From Verticillium longisporum (Eukaryota > Ascomycota > Sordariomycetes > Glomerellales > Plectosphaerellaceae), in assembly GCA_019188255.1 (NCBI GenBank), contig JAETXT010000006.1:1674001-1738000 (forward strand): a stretch of 64,000 bases of DNA, read 5' to 3'. Within the stretch, counting starts at the first letter, position 1; each line of letters starts with the position of its first letter. The notes beneath the pieces are model-generated. The model had not been told where the DNA came from and searched no databases. It saw only the letters and a program-made list of their open reading frames with translations. Below are positions 33,313 through 45,221 of this stretch, piece by piece. The position numbers and the translations under genes are program-made.

Positions 33313-35058
33313 TCAACAAATACACAATCGCTGCTTTAGCTCGCTCTGGTCATCATGAGAGAAAAGCTCGCCTTTCATTACGCCCTGAACATAGCCACTG
33401 CCGACAAAGTCCTTCTCCGTCGGTTCTGGCTTTGGCTTCAGGATAAAGGGGTAATTTCCCCCCTCGAGCACCCACACTTCATCTCCAGGTTGGGAATCCA
33501 GAGTACCCATTCCCATGTAGCCTTTCTTCGTGACGAAGAATACTTGGTTCGCTGCCAGGCGCAGGATCGTGTTGCGCATATCCATGCTTAGTTCGCCGGT
33601 ATTACAGAATCGCAAGGCATCCTCCACGTCCGGTAATGTTGCTCCTCTCAGGGCAGTCTGATCGTGGTCCCGAACCCAGTCGCCAAGTAGTACACGGGCA
33701 AAAGTCTCGTCAAGTTTGCTTGAATTTCCCTCTGCCGCCTTGAAGGAGGCTTCTTGAAAAGCTGAACTCGACTCGGCGACGGTCTTCCATTGCCGGACTT
33801 TTTCTCGTATGACAGGGTTATCGTGGCCGTGTTTGTGCTCATCGATGAGAATCTTGTCACCGACAAGGTCAACTGTATCAACATACCATCCACCGATTTC
33901 CAGTATCCTGGACCGGCGAGCTGCCAATGACTTGATCTCATCAATGTTGACCTTCGCCCCGCCGCAAGCGTTGTAGACAGGGAAGCAGTGTACGGGACCC
34001 CAGTTGGTGTTGTACATGGGCACATTCCCCAAGTCAAACGCCCACCGAGGAATGTCGGGCGTCGCATTTTGAGCCTCGACACGCGAACACGCAACCATGG
34101 GGCGAAGGCTCCGTTCAGCTATAACGAGTTCAAGGGTCGCAACGGCAAAGACCTCGGAAGCTGGCACCTCATAGTCGCAGGCTTCCGTAATGGGCAGTAT
34201 GCCAGGATCGATCAGGCCCAGCAGCCCGTAAATCTTGTCTCGCTTGTCTGTCGCGCCCCTCCACCGCCACTTGTGAACCGTGTTGAAAGGACCATCCAAC
34301 CTCTGACGCGCGCCGTCGACCCACGCCACATTCGTGACAAAGTAGTGAAGCGGCAGCATGTCGTCGACGGGCGGAAACGCCGCGGCCAGGCCTTTCGTCA
34401 CAGCAAGGTTCTTGGCCTTGAGGATGACGTCCCAGGACACACAGATGGAGCCCCAAAGTAGATCAACGGAAGGGGGCAGTGCCACTTCTTGAAGGGTCCA
34501 TACTCTTGTCCACCAGGCATTATCCTGCCGCGTAAAGAATCTCAAATACTGGACAGCTTCGTTGAAGCGTGGTTTGGCCAGCAGTGTGGGAGGATAGTGT
34601 ACGCCTTCTTCGGTACCGGCTTCGTAGACGGCAGCCATGTAGCGGATGATGTCTATGGCGGCGTCAGCGTCCTCATGGCTGAGTGGGTGTGGTATTTCAC
34701 CAAGCCAGACTATGCATCGAGTGCACTTTGAGTAAATGGTCCTCATGAGTCGCACCTGGATAGCCTTCTCTTTTGGGTCATCTTGGTCAATGCAGAGCTG
34801 ATCGATCCAGAGGCACCGATCGCGGTCGGGCAGCCGGAGCTTGCGAAGAGCTGTTTCGAGATTCTGGGTCACGGCGACGGGAGCGCCAGAAACAAAGACA
34901 TTCGTCAGCGTCGTCTGAGTGCCCCAGACATAAGACAGCGCCTCGTACACTGGGCTCTCGGAGAGCAGAACCGACGTTGCGACGCATTCAATGGGACTTT
35001 CGGGCTTTCCATGGTGAGGATGGAGCACCAATATCTTGATCATATGCTCGAGGCTCAT
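33313..35058 (-). CDS. Heterokaryon incompatibility (HET) domain protein
   Basis: Single exon of 581 aa. HET-domain proteins trigger growth arrest or cell death when unlike strains fuse, usually with a partner that signals non-self. The N-terminal HET domain (about residues 30-190) shows its three blocks: YEALSYVWG, CLWIDQLCIDQDDPKEKA with IVWLGE, and WWTRVWTLQEVALP. The C-terminal 350 residues have the usual weakly conserved HET follow-on (DKIYGLLGLI; late NQVFFVTKKGYMGMG). The start MSLEHMIKILVL was chosen because the domain follows directly; an in-frame ATG at 35196 would add 46 residues. No repeat domain, NACHT or prion motif is seen. The frame is intact, unlike several neighbours. Confidence 0.92.
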   Translation of the reverse strand: MSLEHMIKILVLHPHHGKPESPIECVATSVLLSESPVYEALSYVWGTQTTLTNVFVSGAPVAVTQNLETALRKLRLPDRDRCLWIDQLCIDQDDPKEKAIQVRLMRTIYSKCTRCIVWLGEIPHPLSHEDADAAIDIIRYMAAVYEAGTEEGVHYPPTLLAKPRFNEAVQYLRFFTRQDNAWWTRVWTLQEVALPPSVDLLWGSICVSWDVILKAKNLAVTKGLAAAFPPVDDMLPLHYFVTNVAWVDGARQRLDGPFNTVHKWRWRGATDKRDKIYGLLGLIDPGILPITEACDYEVPASEVFAVATLELVIAERSLRPMVACSRVEAQNATPDIPRWAFDLGNVPMYNTNWGPVHCFPVYNACGGAKVNIDEIKSLAARRSRILEIGGWYVDTVDLVGDKILIDEHKHGHDNPVIREKVRQWKTVAESSSAFQEASFKAAEGNSSKLDETFARVLLGDWVRDHDQTALRGATLPDVEDALRFCNTGELSMDMRNTILRLAANQVFFVTKKGYMGMGTLDSQPGDEVWVLEGGNYPFILKPKPEPTEKDFVGSGYVQGVMKGELFSHDDQSELKQRLCIC

Positions 35059-35992
35059 GATGGCTGGAGCCAGGCAGCTGCCGGCTCGCTGTGATCGAGT
35101 AGACAGAAGTGAGTGGCAGCTTGGTGCGTCCTTCAATGATTTGCCGAGGGTGAATGCAGGCCAGCCTGATCTTAAAAATACGAGAAAATGGCGCATGTGT
35201 TACTCACGATTAGAGGCACACGGGCATGCCTGTCAGCCCTGCCGTGCCTCATTTGTGCGTCTCTGAACGGGCCACCTGCAGGTCGTAAGGACTCGTGGCC
35301 GGCCGGCCGCAACACTCAGCTGAGATTTCTACCAATATTCCGGATCGGTACACGGTGGGAGCCTACGAGCACTCACCTCTTGTGAACAACCATGTACATT
35401 AGAGTGATGAACAGCAACTACAATCGTTATATCCCGTGCCACCGGTAGTTGTTGCCTGTAGCTCTTCGTCTTCTGGCGTAATGGACGATTATCCTCGTCA
35501 ATGACCTGCATGTGCATGCAAACCGGCGTAGACATTTTGATGAATAGACACCCTTACTTGCAATGGCCTGTGTAAAGTAATAGAGTTGTATCTATCTCAA
35601 ATGTGATAGTAAAATGTAAAAAAGCTCAAGGAGATGTCTTTGTCTCCCGTCTCTATGATATTTCTTCCTGTCGTCCTTTCGGCGATCTCGACTTCTTCCT
35701 ATATTCCAATCCCCATATCCCAAGTTACATTGAAAGACAGAACGCGCACGCTTCATAAAAAATGTCATTACACGACCGCCATTGGAGGTCGCTGGAATGG
35801 CTTCTGCTCCTGAACTGGGAGACAGACCATCTGAACAGGCACACTGCATCCACCTGCGGCCTTCAGATGAAGACCTGCTGCCAAACGGTTAGAACGCAAA
35901 AGTACCGAAAGAAATCCGGATCAGCTCCGGCTAGCTGGTAGGCCGGTCTCGCGCCGGTCGCCTGGCAGAGTCGTCGGAGAGGATACGATTCC
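35059..35992. other. Intergenic, HET promoter side
   Basis: Separates the HET start from the 3' end of the F-box-like gene, both on the minus strand. No coding feature seen; AT-rich between about 35540 and 35760. Confidence 0.5.
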
Positions 35993-36750
35993 TTAGTAAG
36001 AGGTGATGATGATGGCTTTACCTGTTTGTGCGCCGTCTTGCGCCGTCGCCTTACCCAGCGCCAACAATACCTGCGTCGTCCGGACAAGCAATTCTAGGCC
36101 GATTAGTTCATGCCGTGACATCACTATGTATCAAGACAGGGGAACTCACCCTCAAGTCGCAGTCGGTATTTGACGGCCGGCTCGTCGCTTACCGGCCGCC
36201 GTCTCGGAAGCGCCCCCACAGGCTCCTGCAGCACCATCTGCTCAACAGAGAACCGCAAGCCGACGCTCTTCCAAGGATCAGCCCATAAAACGTCACCTTT
36301 GCCTGCAGCAGCATCGCTCAACCACGTGCGCCAAACCCTCAACACGCCGTCGCCGACGCCGGTGTAGCTCATGAAAAGGCCCCGTGCGGGGCCCCGCTGC
36401 ACGACACTGACGCCGACGCAGAGCTGCGCGAACAGCTCGTCTTCATCGAGGAGAACCTCCCTCTCGGGCGCCTCCTCGAAGCCGAAACGTGAATACCAGC
36501 CACCGAGCCTGGCGTCGCCGACGAGCGGTCCCATGCCGGACGATCGGCAGGACGTGCTGGGGGTGCGCCGCTCGCTCGGGGCGTGGCATTCGAGAACGAG
36601 CTCGCGGGTGCCGAGGGCGGCGGTCTGCAGGAGACGGACGCGGAGGCAGGCAGAGGCTGCTTCGTGGAAGCGGCGTGAGACGAGAGCGGCGGTCGCGAGG
36701 GTGCGTGCAGGAAGGGGTGCTAGGAGGGCGTCGAGGATCTGAGGGACCAT
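35993..36750 (-). CDS. F-box-like protein
   Basis: Two exons, 36750-36150 and 36093-35993, with a 56-nt intron (GTGAGT donor, CCTAG acceptor); joined 233 aa. The N-terminus (PQILDALLAPLPARTLATAALVSR) matches the F-box pattern, where a helix binds Skp1 in SCF ubiquitin ligases and the rest recruits a substrate. The remainder has the run WYSRFGFEEAPEREVLLDED and a C-terminal part continuing across the intron as RLRLEELLVRTTQVLLALGK. No LRR, WD40 or kelch repeats are seen, so the target is unknown. A further 3' intron is possible because another donor-like GTAAAG lies close to the end. Confidence 0.65.
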
Positions 36751-37598
36751 CGATCAGTTGTCACATCATCATGTTGGATGAGAAGAAGTAACGAACCTCG
36801 TTGGGTAACGAGTCGATAGTTAGACAATACATGGTGACGAAGGTGAAATAGAAACAAAGATCATGGAAAGAAGCTTGGTGTTCAGTATCCCGGCCGAATG
36901 AGGTGCGGTCGCGAGTCTATTTATCGGTTCGTCCCGGCCGGTCCGACTTGGCCTCGGGCCGCTTGCAGGGAGGAAAATCGTACAATCTACCGACGAAGAT
37001 GGAACGGCGGCGTCAATGTCAGGTCACATCGATGCGCCGGGGTCTAGCCAGCGCCTCCTTTGACGTATCGAGTTGATGTTTGCTGGATGAAATGGCGGTC
37101 GCCAGATCAATCGTCCATTGGTCACGTCGATGACCTGCTTAAGGTCGACGGCTCAAGTGCCGATCTGGGATGGTGTCGATGGTGACATGCGGCTCAGCGG
37201 GCGCACATTGTCGGACGCTAAATGAACCTTGAACGCGGAAATCTGCATTAACGAATCTTGAGGCGTTGCGATCTGATTTCGGCCATCGGACATGGTTCGG
37301 CATGGCACAACAGGTGATCGCCGTCAACTCTCGTACGGTCATGCCACTTCTTGACGGCGGCCCGATTTAAGATAAGAGCATCCTCGTATCCTCCTTGATG
37401 AGTCGCAACAGTCACGCCAGATTCATTTCATGATTTGCAATTTTTCTCTCGATTCCCAGTTCCAAATCATGCTATACTGCCGTGCTCCCACGACTTGATA
37501 TCATCGCCATACCGACGAAGAGGATCCAGCTCACCGTGCTTCAACATGGAGTCGCCGCCCGATACCGATCGACAACTCGACGATAGCCCAACACGCCA
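36751..37598. other. Intergenic, no gene seen
   Basis: Upstream of the F-box-like start and downstream of the beta-lactamase-like stop. Open frames here lack family features. Confidence 0.5.
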
Positions 37599-38977
37599 TC
37601 ACAGCCGAGTTTTCAGCTTGGACTCGCTCGTCAAAGCCTCGACCCTCGAGTACATCTCATCCTCAAAAGCCTTGATGTACTGCTCCGTAATGGGCTCAGC
37701 AGCCGGCATAATCTGCGTGCCAAACAGACCAGCAACGCCAGCCTCGCGGTCGATCCACTGAACAGTTCGCCCAAAATGTCAGCTCAAACTCACAAAACGT
37801 ACGTCCCAGCTCGCAGCGTGATGGGGATACACTCACCCAGAAAATATTGGCCGCGCCGGACCACATCAGCGCCCCCTTCCTCCGATGCCCATGCGCATGC
37901 CCGTCAATGAGCAAGCCCCCAAGCCCCCAGTCATACTCGCCCGTCGCGGGGAAATCCCCCACCGCCCACGACGAATCCTCCATCTCCCGGTCGAGCGCCG
38001 CCCGCGCCGCGCCGCCCAGCTGCGGCCTGAACATCTGCGCCGCCGTCTCGGGCCGCAGAAGCTTGCCGTCGTCGACGAGCAGCGAGCGCATAATCTCGAG
38101 GTACTCGTCGAGACGCCCGTAGAGCCCCTGCCCGCCGAGCGCGGCCGCCGGGTCGAGGCCGGCGTTGAGGTGCGGGCCCGTGTAGGAACGGGCTGTGCCG
38201 GCGGCGAGGTCGCGCACGCTCAGCGGCCAGAGGGATCCGTCGTCGAGGACGCGGGCCTCGCGAAAGGTGAAGGACGTGAGGCCGAGGGGCGCGAAGACGT
38301 GGCGGTCGAGGTAGGCCTGTAGGGAGGTGCCTGTGAGGGACTCGAGGACGCGGCCGGCCCAGTCGACGGCGCTGCCGTAGCTGAAGCCCTCGCCCGGCTG
38401 GAAGAGGAGCGGGAAGGCGAAGCGCTCGTCGACGTTGGCGCCGGACAGGGGCGGGATCTTGTGGAGGGACTGCCAGCGCTGGACGTCGGGCGAGAGAAAG
38501 TTGTAGGTTGTGCCGGCCGAGTGCGTGAGGAGGAGGCGGAGGGTGATTGGATTCGCGCGGGGTTCAAAGGTAGGCTGCGCTTTTCGGTCGGGCGATGGGA
38601 AGCCCGTGAGAACCTGCTGGGAAGCGAGGATGGGGATGTGGGAGGACACGTCTTCGTCGAGGGTCACGAGCCCGCGCTCCACGAGCTGGAGGATGCCAAT
38701 CGTGGTGATGAGCTTTGTGGCCGACGCGAGCCACAGCGTGTTTGAGGGCCTTAACTGAGGTATGTGGGACGGCGACTTGGGGCTCAGAATGTTGGAATAG
38801 TTAAATTTCCCTGTTCAACCCGCTGTGTTAGTGACTGGGCCTTCGCTCAATAGCAACAGATCGACTGCCAATGCCATCGCTAATCGCCATACCTGACTTG
38901 TCTATCGCGTAGAGGATAGCCCCCGGCAGGATGCCGTCGCGGACACCAGCTGAGACGTACTCATCGAAGGATGCCAT
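37599..38977 (-). CDS. Beta-lactamase-like serine hydrolase/transesterase
   Basis: Three exons: 38977-38893, 38810-37837, 37757-37599, with introns of 82 and 79 nt; the joined frame closes at 405 aa. The start MASFDEYVSAGV follows a short leader. The nucleophile motif S-x-x-K is SATK, in LWLASATKLITTIG. The second-motif Tyr is in FSYGSAVDWAG, and the last exon opens WIDREAGVAGLFGTQ, as in the fungal family of class C beta-lactamase relatives that includes esterases and the acyltransferase LovD. No signal peptide is seen, so it is probably cytosolic. It may be an esterase or acyltransferase; the substrate is unknown. A metabolite role is possible, but its PKS neighbour is 27 kb away. Confidence 0.88.
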
Positions 38978-39662
38978 GTTGATGGACCGATCAAGTCGTC
39001 AATGCCGAACTGGCGAGAGGCGAAATGAGCTCTGCTTTATGTGAGTTCTTCGTTAAATCTGTACCACGATGTCCTTCCGACCAAATTCTTGATATACGTG
39101 CTGCCAAGTCTAAGACGTCTGTTGCCTCTTGTCGTCAGTCTCGCCGGTTTGTAACGCAGTGCAGTGCTCTCGGTGCCCAGAATGCTGAAATCCCGACGAT
39201 TGACCCCTCCCGATTAAAGATCATGGAGCAATCCAGGGCCGAGGCTCATAGTCTCCTGTGCTTTACCCAAAGTGGCAACTCGTCAATATGGGGAAAAGTT
39301 ATCGTCTCCATTTGTAATTCCCGTTATTCCCGGTAGACGACTCGACTTCACGATCGCAGTCGACTTCCTCCGACGACAGTACTGATTACAAACGAGTGAG
39401 TTCAGTTGCCCCGAGGTGGTGTGCAGACTTCAAAGGTCAATCGAATGCTGCTCCATCGAAAACAAATGGATTGCCATCCTTGTATTATGGCTTTCATAAT
39501 CATCAGTCTGGGTGCCACCACGCCAGCTCAACCAAGAGCAGCATCCCAAAAGCCAGTCCATGCCGAATTGTACCGTCCCGTGTCCCGTACCCAGAAGCCG
39601 ACATTGTCACATACCAATGTTCCCCGAATCTTGGCCCGATCCACAAACGCCCCAGTGCCCGC
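38978..39662. other. Intergenic, no gene seen
   Basis: Between the beta-lactamase-like start and the BIR gene stop (both minus). It should hold the former's promoter and the latter's terminator. Nothing else recognised. Confidence 0.5.
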
Positions 39663-42473
39663 TCAGTCCACAATCATGCCCTCGAGCACACCCATCGCTC
39701 GTGTGCCCTCGCTCTCAAACCGGCTCACCATGACCTCGCACTCATGCTTGAGTTTGGCCTCGGCCTTCTCTGCGTTGTGGTAGATCCACTCCTCGACCGT
39801 CATGCGCTTCTCTGGGCTCGTGAGCTCGGTACCGTGCGTCAGGAACCGGTCGGTCCCATTCTCCTTGTCGCTGTTGCTGCTGCTGCCCTTCTGCGGTGAG
39901 GAGAGGATATTGTCGACATCCACGGCTGTCCAGGGCGTCGTGCTGCGGAGACCGGCGACAACGTTTCGCTTCGAGGGTGATCCGTGACGCATTGGTGTGG
40001 CGGCCACAGGTGCGAGGGCGACGCGCTTGACAGTAGCCGGTCTGGCCGACGGAGGCTGGTTCTCGGCGTCGGAGGGTTGAGGGGAGGGAGAAGGCGAGAT
40101 GGCTGGCTGACGCGCCGACTGCGCGGGTGAAGCCTGGTGTCGCGGAGTAGACGGCGGTTGCAGGCGGCGGGGAATCGATGAAGGGGGTGCAGGCGAAGAA
40201 GGGGCCGGCGCAGGTGCCTCGTTCTCTCGATCTGCTGGTACCGGCGACGAGGATGCCCGCTTTGCAGTTGTTGCCACGGGCTCTGGTGTTTCGTGGCGCG
40301 AAGCAAGCGACTGCCGAGCTGCGGGTACGTCAGGGAATTCGGGAATGATGATGTCCTCTTCGGCATCCGCGAGCACGTCGTCCACAGCCTCTTCGGCGAC
40401 ATTTCCCGGCTCATGATACGACAGCTCATCAGGCTCGTCAGCAGCCAGAGACAGTCGCGAAGCAATCGAGCGCTGTGAGGGCCGCACATCACTGGACCGC
40501 GTCTTACTGCTACCAGTGACAACGGTTCCAACGCTCTCATCGTGCTCTTCGAGATCTTCCTCGGGCTCCGGGCTCGACGACTTTTGTGCTTGTTGCTTTG
40601 CCAGTTCTGCCTCCGCTGCAGCCTCCGCCGCAGCCTCCGCCGCAGCCTTTGCTTCCTTTGCTTCCTTTGTCTTCTGGGCTTTGGTCTTGGAGACCTTTCG
40701 TGTGCCTGCCGCCTTGCGGCCCTTCTTAGGCACCTCAAGCGAGGCCTCTTCCTCCTCCGCCGCCGCCGCCTGCTCAGCGGCCATCTGTTCTTCGAGCCTA
40801 CGCAGGTCCTCCTCGACATCTGCGTCGTCAACTTTTGGGTAGGGATCGAACCAAAGCTTGGAGCTCTCGCCTGTCGTAGACTCTTTCTTCGCCTTCACTA
40901 TTGACTCTGTAGCATGTGCCTCCGGCTGCGTCGCTCTTGTGTCGTTTTGCTCAGTGTCGGCATCTTGCAACACGTCCTCTTCGTCTGTGAGGGGTCTTTC
41001 AAGGTCGGCCTCCAGCTGACGGTCGATCTCGTCGTCGTCAGGGAAAGCCCCTGGCGCGGCTCGGGCAGAAGCTACGGAACCAGTTGATTTGACCGATGCG
41101 CTAGAAGCCTTCCTCGTGCTCTTGGCGTTCGATCCCCGGGCCGTCTTGCGACCCTTGGTCTTGGGCTGCGGCGCATCGTCCATATCGATATCGACTGAAG
41201 CAGATTCCACGACCGAGGCATCTGTGGCGTTGCTGGCGCGGACTTTCGTGGCCCGCTTCTTGGGCGCCGGAGCTTCAGCATTCGTCATGATGGAGTCGTC
41301 GAGCGCGTCACTAGCACGCTTACGCCCACAAACAGGCTTCGCTGGCGGTGGCGGCATGTCTTCCTCGATCCCAGAGTCCACATCCTGTGCTTCTACCGAT
41401 TGTTCCTTCTTGGTCTTCGTCTTTCGTGCCTTGGCCGTTGTAGCCGTTGTCGTCTTCTTTGCCCGCCCACCCTTCTTGCTCGTCGTTGAGGCGGTCGTCA
41501 TGATGCTGTCGTCGTAATCGGCGGGCATGTCATCGGCTATGGAGGACACCTCTTCGACTGTCGTCGCGACCGACTGGACCGAGGCGCGCGAAACCTTGGA
41601 GCCTCGCGCGCTCTTCGCCTTGGAGGTCTTGCGCTTGCCAGCGTGCTCCTCGAGGAGGGCAAAAAACGGACAGTCGGGCGAACGGCTCATGTGTTCGTCT
41701 CTGTGGAAAGCAGCAAGTCAGCAAAGCGTTGAAGCCGGCGGCAATCCAGAAGAATCCCAACTCACAGTGGCTTATCCCCTTGCTCCCATCCGTCAAGCGC
41801 CAGCTCGCAGTACGCGCACGTAGCCATGTCATCATACTCGGCCATGGGCGTCCACTTCCATCCAGCCTCAGCAAGCTACACCAGAGTCGTCAGCCTTCGA
41901 TTCCCCAGAGAAAGCAAGCAAGCAGGAAAAAAGGGGCAGCAACCCACCTGCTTCGTCTTGCACTTCCACCCCCTCTTGCCATCATGCGGCCAGAGCCCGG
42001 CAAACGTCGCCTTGCGCGCCTCAAGCATGCGCGGCATGTTGGGATCCTCGCTGACAAAGCCGCCATAGCCCGCCTCAATGGCGGCGCAGACGGCCCAGCC
42101 GCACTGCGGCGCGTGCTTGACGTGTTCGTCGAGCGGATCGTCGCCCTCCTCCCAGCCGTCGAGCGACTTGTTGCACAGGAAGCACTGCACGTTGTCGGGG
42201 CTGCCGTCGAGCGGGCGCCAGCTGAAGCCGGCGCGGGCGAGCTGCGAGGCGCAGAAAGGTCAGCAAACCGCGAGTACCTGGTACAAGGCAAAAAATAAAT
42301 AAAAAATAGAGGCGTACCGATTCGGGAGAGAGAAACTTTGCGTGCGGCCATGTCAGCGTCTTGGCCGTCTTGGTCGCCGCGGAGCCTCGTCGCTTCGGGG
42401 CTGGGACCTTCTTCTCGAAGGAGGCCTTTCGCCCTTCAAAGGTGAACTCGGGGGCCACGAGCGCTGTGGCCAT
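39663..42473 (-). CDS. bir1: BIR-domain chromosomal passenger protein (survivin/Bir1 homolog)
   Basis: Four exons: 42473-42318, 42241-41948, 41875-41766, 41700-39663; introns of 76, 72 and 65 nt; closes at 865 aa. Two BIR zinc domains are split by introns: BIR1 with C72, C75, H92, C99 and BIR2 with C170, C173, H190, C197. Each has the family core (GFSWRPLDG / GWKWTPMAE and LDGWEEGDDP / LDGWEQGDKP). A long low-complexity Lys/Ser/Glu/Ala-rich middle follows, including an Ala/Glu run (KEAKAAAEAAAEAAAEAELA). The C-terminus (MTVEEWIYHNAEKAEAKLKH) is a conserved helix. Bir1 binds INCENP and Aurora B and directs them to centromeres in mitosis. No sign of decay. Confidence 0.93.
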
Positions 42474-43065
42474 CTTCGAATCGTGGGACGCTGTTCTTCG
42501 AGCGCGGTGTGTATATGTATCGAACTTGATTTGCGTACGGCAATGGGGGGGAACGTCGGTTGATCGACGAAGGGACGCGCCAGTCGGGGGACGCGTGCGG
42601 AGGCGACAGTGAGGAAACCTAGGATAAAGTCATGGACACCATCAAGTCGCGAAGCAAAATCTCTAGGAAAAGGTGATGGAGCAAGGGAAAAGAATACTGG
42701 CACTGATGTCGTGGCAGGAATGCGGTGCAAGGACGAAATCTGGAGACGTAGAGTTGGACCCCAGGATCGGATGCTACTGTTTGGACCTGCAATTGTAGTT
42801 GCTGGTGTCGCGTTTGTTTACATCCGTCTCCATGCGGTGGGGCAGCCCATGTGGCCCGTGCACCATCCGCTTCCTGCTTCATCCAGGTAAGGTACCTTAC
42901 CTTAGGTACCTAATGTACGCATGCATTCGCCTCGAGTTGTTTCTGGTTACAAGGTCATCATGTCTTTTGTTCATCGACTTCTTCCGCTACTAGGTCTAGA
43001 CACTGTAGGATACACCTCTTGCAAGGATACGGCCGCATACGCCAAAGCCCCCCAGCCCATCAGCA
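42474..43065. other. Intergenic, BIR promoter side
   Basis: Between the BIR gene start and the oligopeptidase stop (both minus). No gene seen. A short repeated GGTACCTTACCTTAGGTACC block occurs near 42890. Confidence 0.5.
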
Positions 43066-45221
43066 TTACATCGGGATACCGAGCTCCTTGTAGAACGCTG
43101 CAGTACTGGGCTTGCGGCCAAGGAACTCCTCCAGAGACACCATCTCATCCCGGCTGCCACCCTTCTCCAGTACCGTGTGACGGTAGCGACGGCCCTCCTT
43201 GCCGTTCATGGGGTCGGCCTTGAACACAGAGTGGAACATGTCGGTTGAGTACACCTCGGAATACAGGTAGCCGTAGTAGCCAGCGTCGTAGCCGCCAATC
43301 AGGTGACCGAATGTCGCCTGGCCGTTGCCGCTGGAACGTGCATGTCAGTACAAGTCTCTCAAAACGTATTCTCGTGTCGGACTCACCCCTTCTCGCCCTT
43401 GGCCTCGGGACCCTTGAGGCCCGCAATCTCGCTGCGCAGATTGTTGTAGAGCTCGGACAGCTTCAGGTTCTTCACTTCCTCGTGCGTCTTGGGCGTGTGG
43501 ATCGTCATGTCGAAGATGCCAAAGTGCAGCTGGCGCAGGTTGAACAAGGCCGAGTTGACGTGCTTCGTCGACATGAGCTTCTCGACAAGGTCGTCGGGGA
43601 TCTTCTCGCCCGTCTCGTAATGGCTAGAAAGCGACGTGAGCACGCTGGGCGTCCAGCACCAGTTCTCCAGCATCTGCGACGGCGCCTCAACAAAGTCCCT
43701 GACTACGCTGGTGCCGTGGAATCGGCTGTGCTTGGTGCGGCCCGCAAGGTCGTGGATGCCGTGGCCCAGCTCGTGGAAGAGCGTGACGACCTCATCGTGC
43801 TTCAGCAGCGACGGCTTCTTCGGCGTGGGCTTGCTAAAGTTGCACACCAGCGACGTGGCGGGGTAGCGACGCGATCCATCCTCGCGCAGGAAACCCGGCT
43901 GCAGGTTGAAGTTGGCGGCGTGTCCGTACTTGCCAGGACGCGGGTGGAGGTCAAGGTATAGGTAGCCGACGAAGCCGTCACCCTCGGACGCGTCATCCCA
44001 AACGCTGAACAGAACCACATCCTCGTGCCACACAATGTCTTGGCCCTTGCCTGTCGGGCTCAGGGCATCGCGGTCCGCATCCTTCAGCTCCACAAACACG
44101 AGACCGAGAAGCTCCTCAAAGATCTTCAGCATGCCCGAGATGGTCGAAGTAATGGGGAAGTAATCGGCAACCTTGGTCTCGTCGATGCTGTACTCCTTCT
44201 CAATCATGAGACGGTCGTAGAACTTGTGGTCCCAGAGGTAGTAGTTGCCATCGTAGGACTTGCCACTAGCCTCAACATCGGCCTTCTTCAACTCGAGCAG
44301 GTGCTCCACCTCCTTGGCGCCACCAGCCGTCAGACGCTTGCGCAGGTCGCCGAGGAACTCGTCGACCGTATCGGTCGACTTGGCCATCTTGTCCTCAATC
44401 TTGAGCTGGGCGTGGTTGGGATATCCGAGCATGCGCGCGGCCTCGTCACGCAGCGTGACGGCCTCGGCGAAGAGAGGGACGTTCTGGTTGCACTTATTCT
44501 CGTTCTCGATAAAGACCTTCTCGCGGGTCTCGGGATTCTTGGCGTATTTCAGGGTCGGGAACAGGTCGGGGTATTTGAAGGTCAGCTTGACCTTGCCGTC
44601 ATTCTCGCCCTCGCCCTTGGCCAGTCCCTCTACGACATCCGAAGGCACGCCATCGAGCTCCTCGGGCGCAAACCAGATGCCGCCATCCTCTTCGTTGAGG
44701 TTCTTCTGGAACTCGATCTGGATCTGGCTGAGGCGGGTCTTGATCTCCTTGAAGCGGTCACGCTGAGGACCAGCGGGCAGGCCGAGACCGAACTTGAGGT
44801 AGGCTTTCCGGTCCTTCTCCAGCAGGCGCAGGTCCTCGGGGTCCAGGTCCTTCTCCGCGTCCTTGCGAGAAAAGGTAGCATCGACCAGCTTGTAGATATC
44901 CTCACGCATGGCCCACTCGTTACCAAACTCGTCCATCGGCTTGTCGGCCTCGGTGGAGGCGGTACGCAGCTCGGCGTCGGCGGCAACGTATTGGTAGAAC
45001 CCCAGAAGCCTGCCCTCGAGCGCGGCCTCGTTCTCGTCCTTGATGATGGGGGCCATGACGTCCTTGAAGTTGGCCTTGTCGACAGAGACGTCGGCAGAGA
45101 TCTTGTCGAGCAGGGCGCGGGTCTTGTCGCACATCTTCTTAGCGTCGGCGACGATGGAGTCCTTGGTGCCCGTGAAGGTGGGCGGCGCCTGGGGCGGCGA
45201 CTTGTACTTGTCTGGCACCAT
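43066..45221 (-). CDS. M3-family oligopeptidase (thimet/saccharolysin type)
   Basis: Two exons, 45221-43387 and 43330-43066, with a 56-nt intron; joined 699 aa, the usual size. A zinc metallopeptidase that degrades short peptides; the yeast relative Prd1 (saccharolysin) acts in cytosol and intermembrane space. The HEXXH motif is H483-E484-L-G-H487, and the third ligand lies in VEAPSQMLENW. The last exon carries GHLIGGYDAGYYGYLYSEVY, the conserved Gly/Tyr-rich substrate loop. The N-terminal half is helical. The frame upstream of the chosen Met stays open without another ATG and is Arg/Ser/Leu-rich, so a presequence encoded by a missed upstream exon cannot be excluded. Confidence 0.94.

Noticed and set aside
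40516..40842. Plus-strand Ala/Ser-rich frame within the BIR gene
   Set aside because: Antisense shadow of the low-complexity part of the BIR protein.
40840..40860. GGTTCGATCCC-like box on the minus strand suggesting a tRNA T-arm
   Set aside because: It lies inside the BIR gene coding exon (WFDPYPK), and no acceptor or anticodon arm pairs around it.
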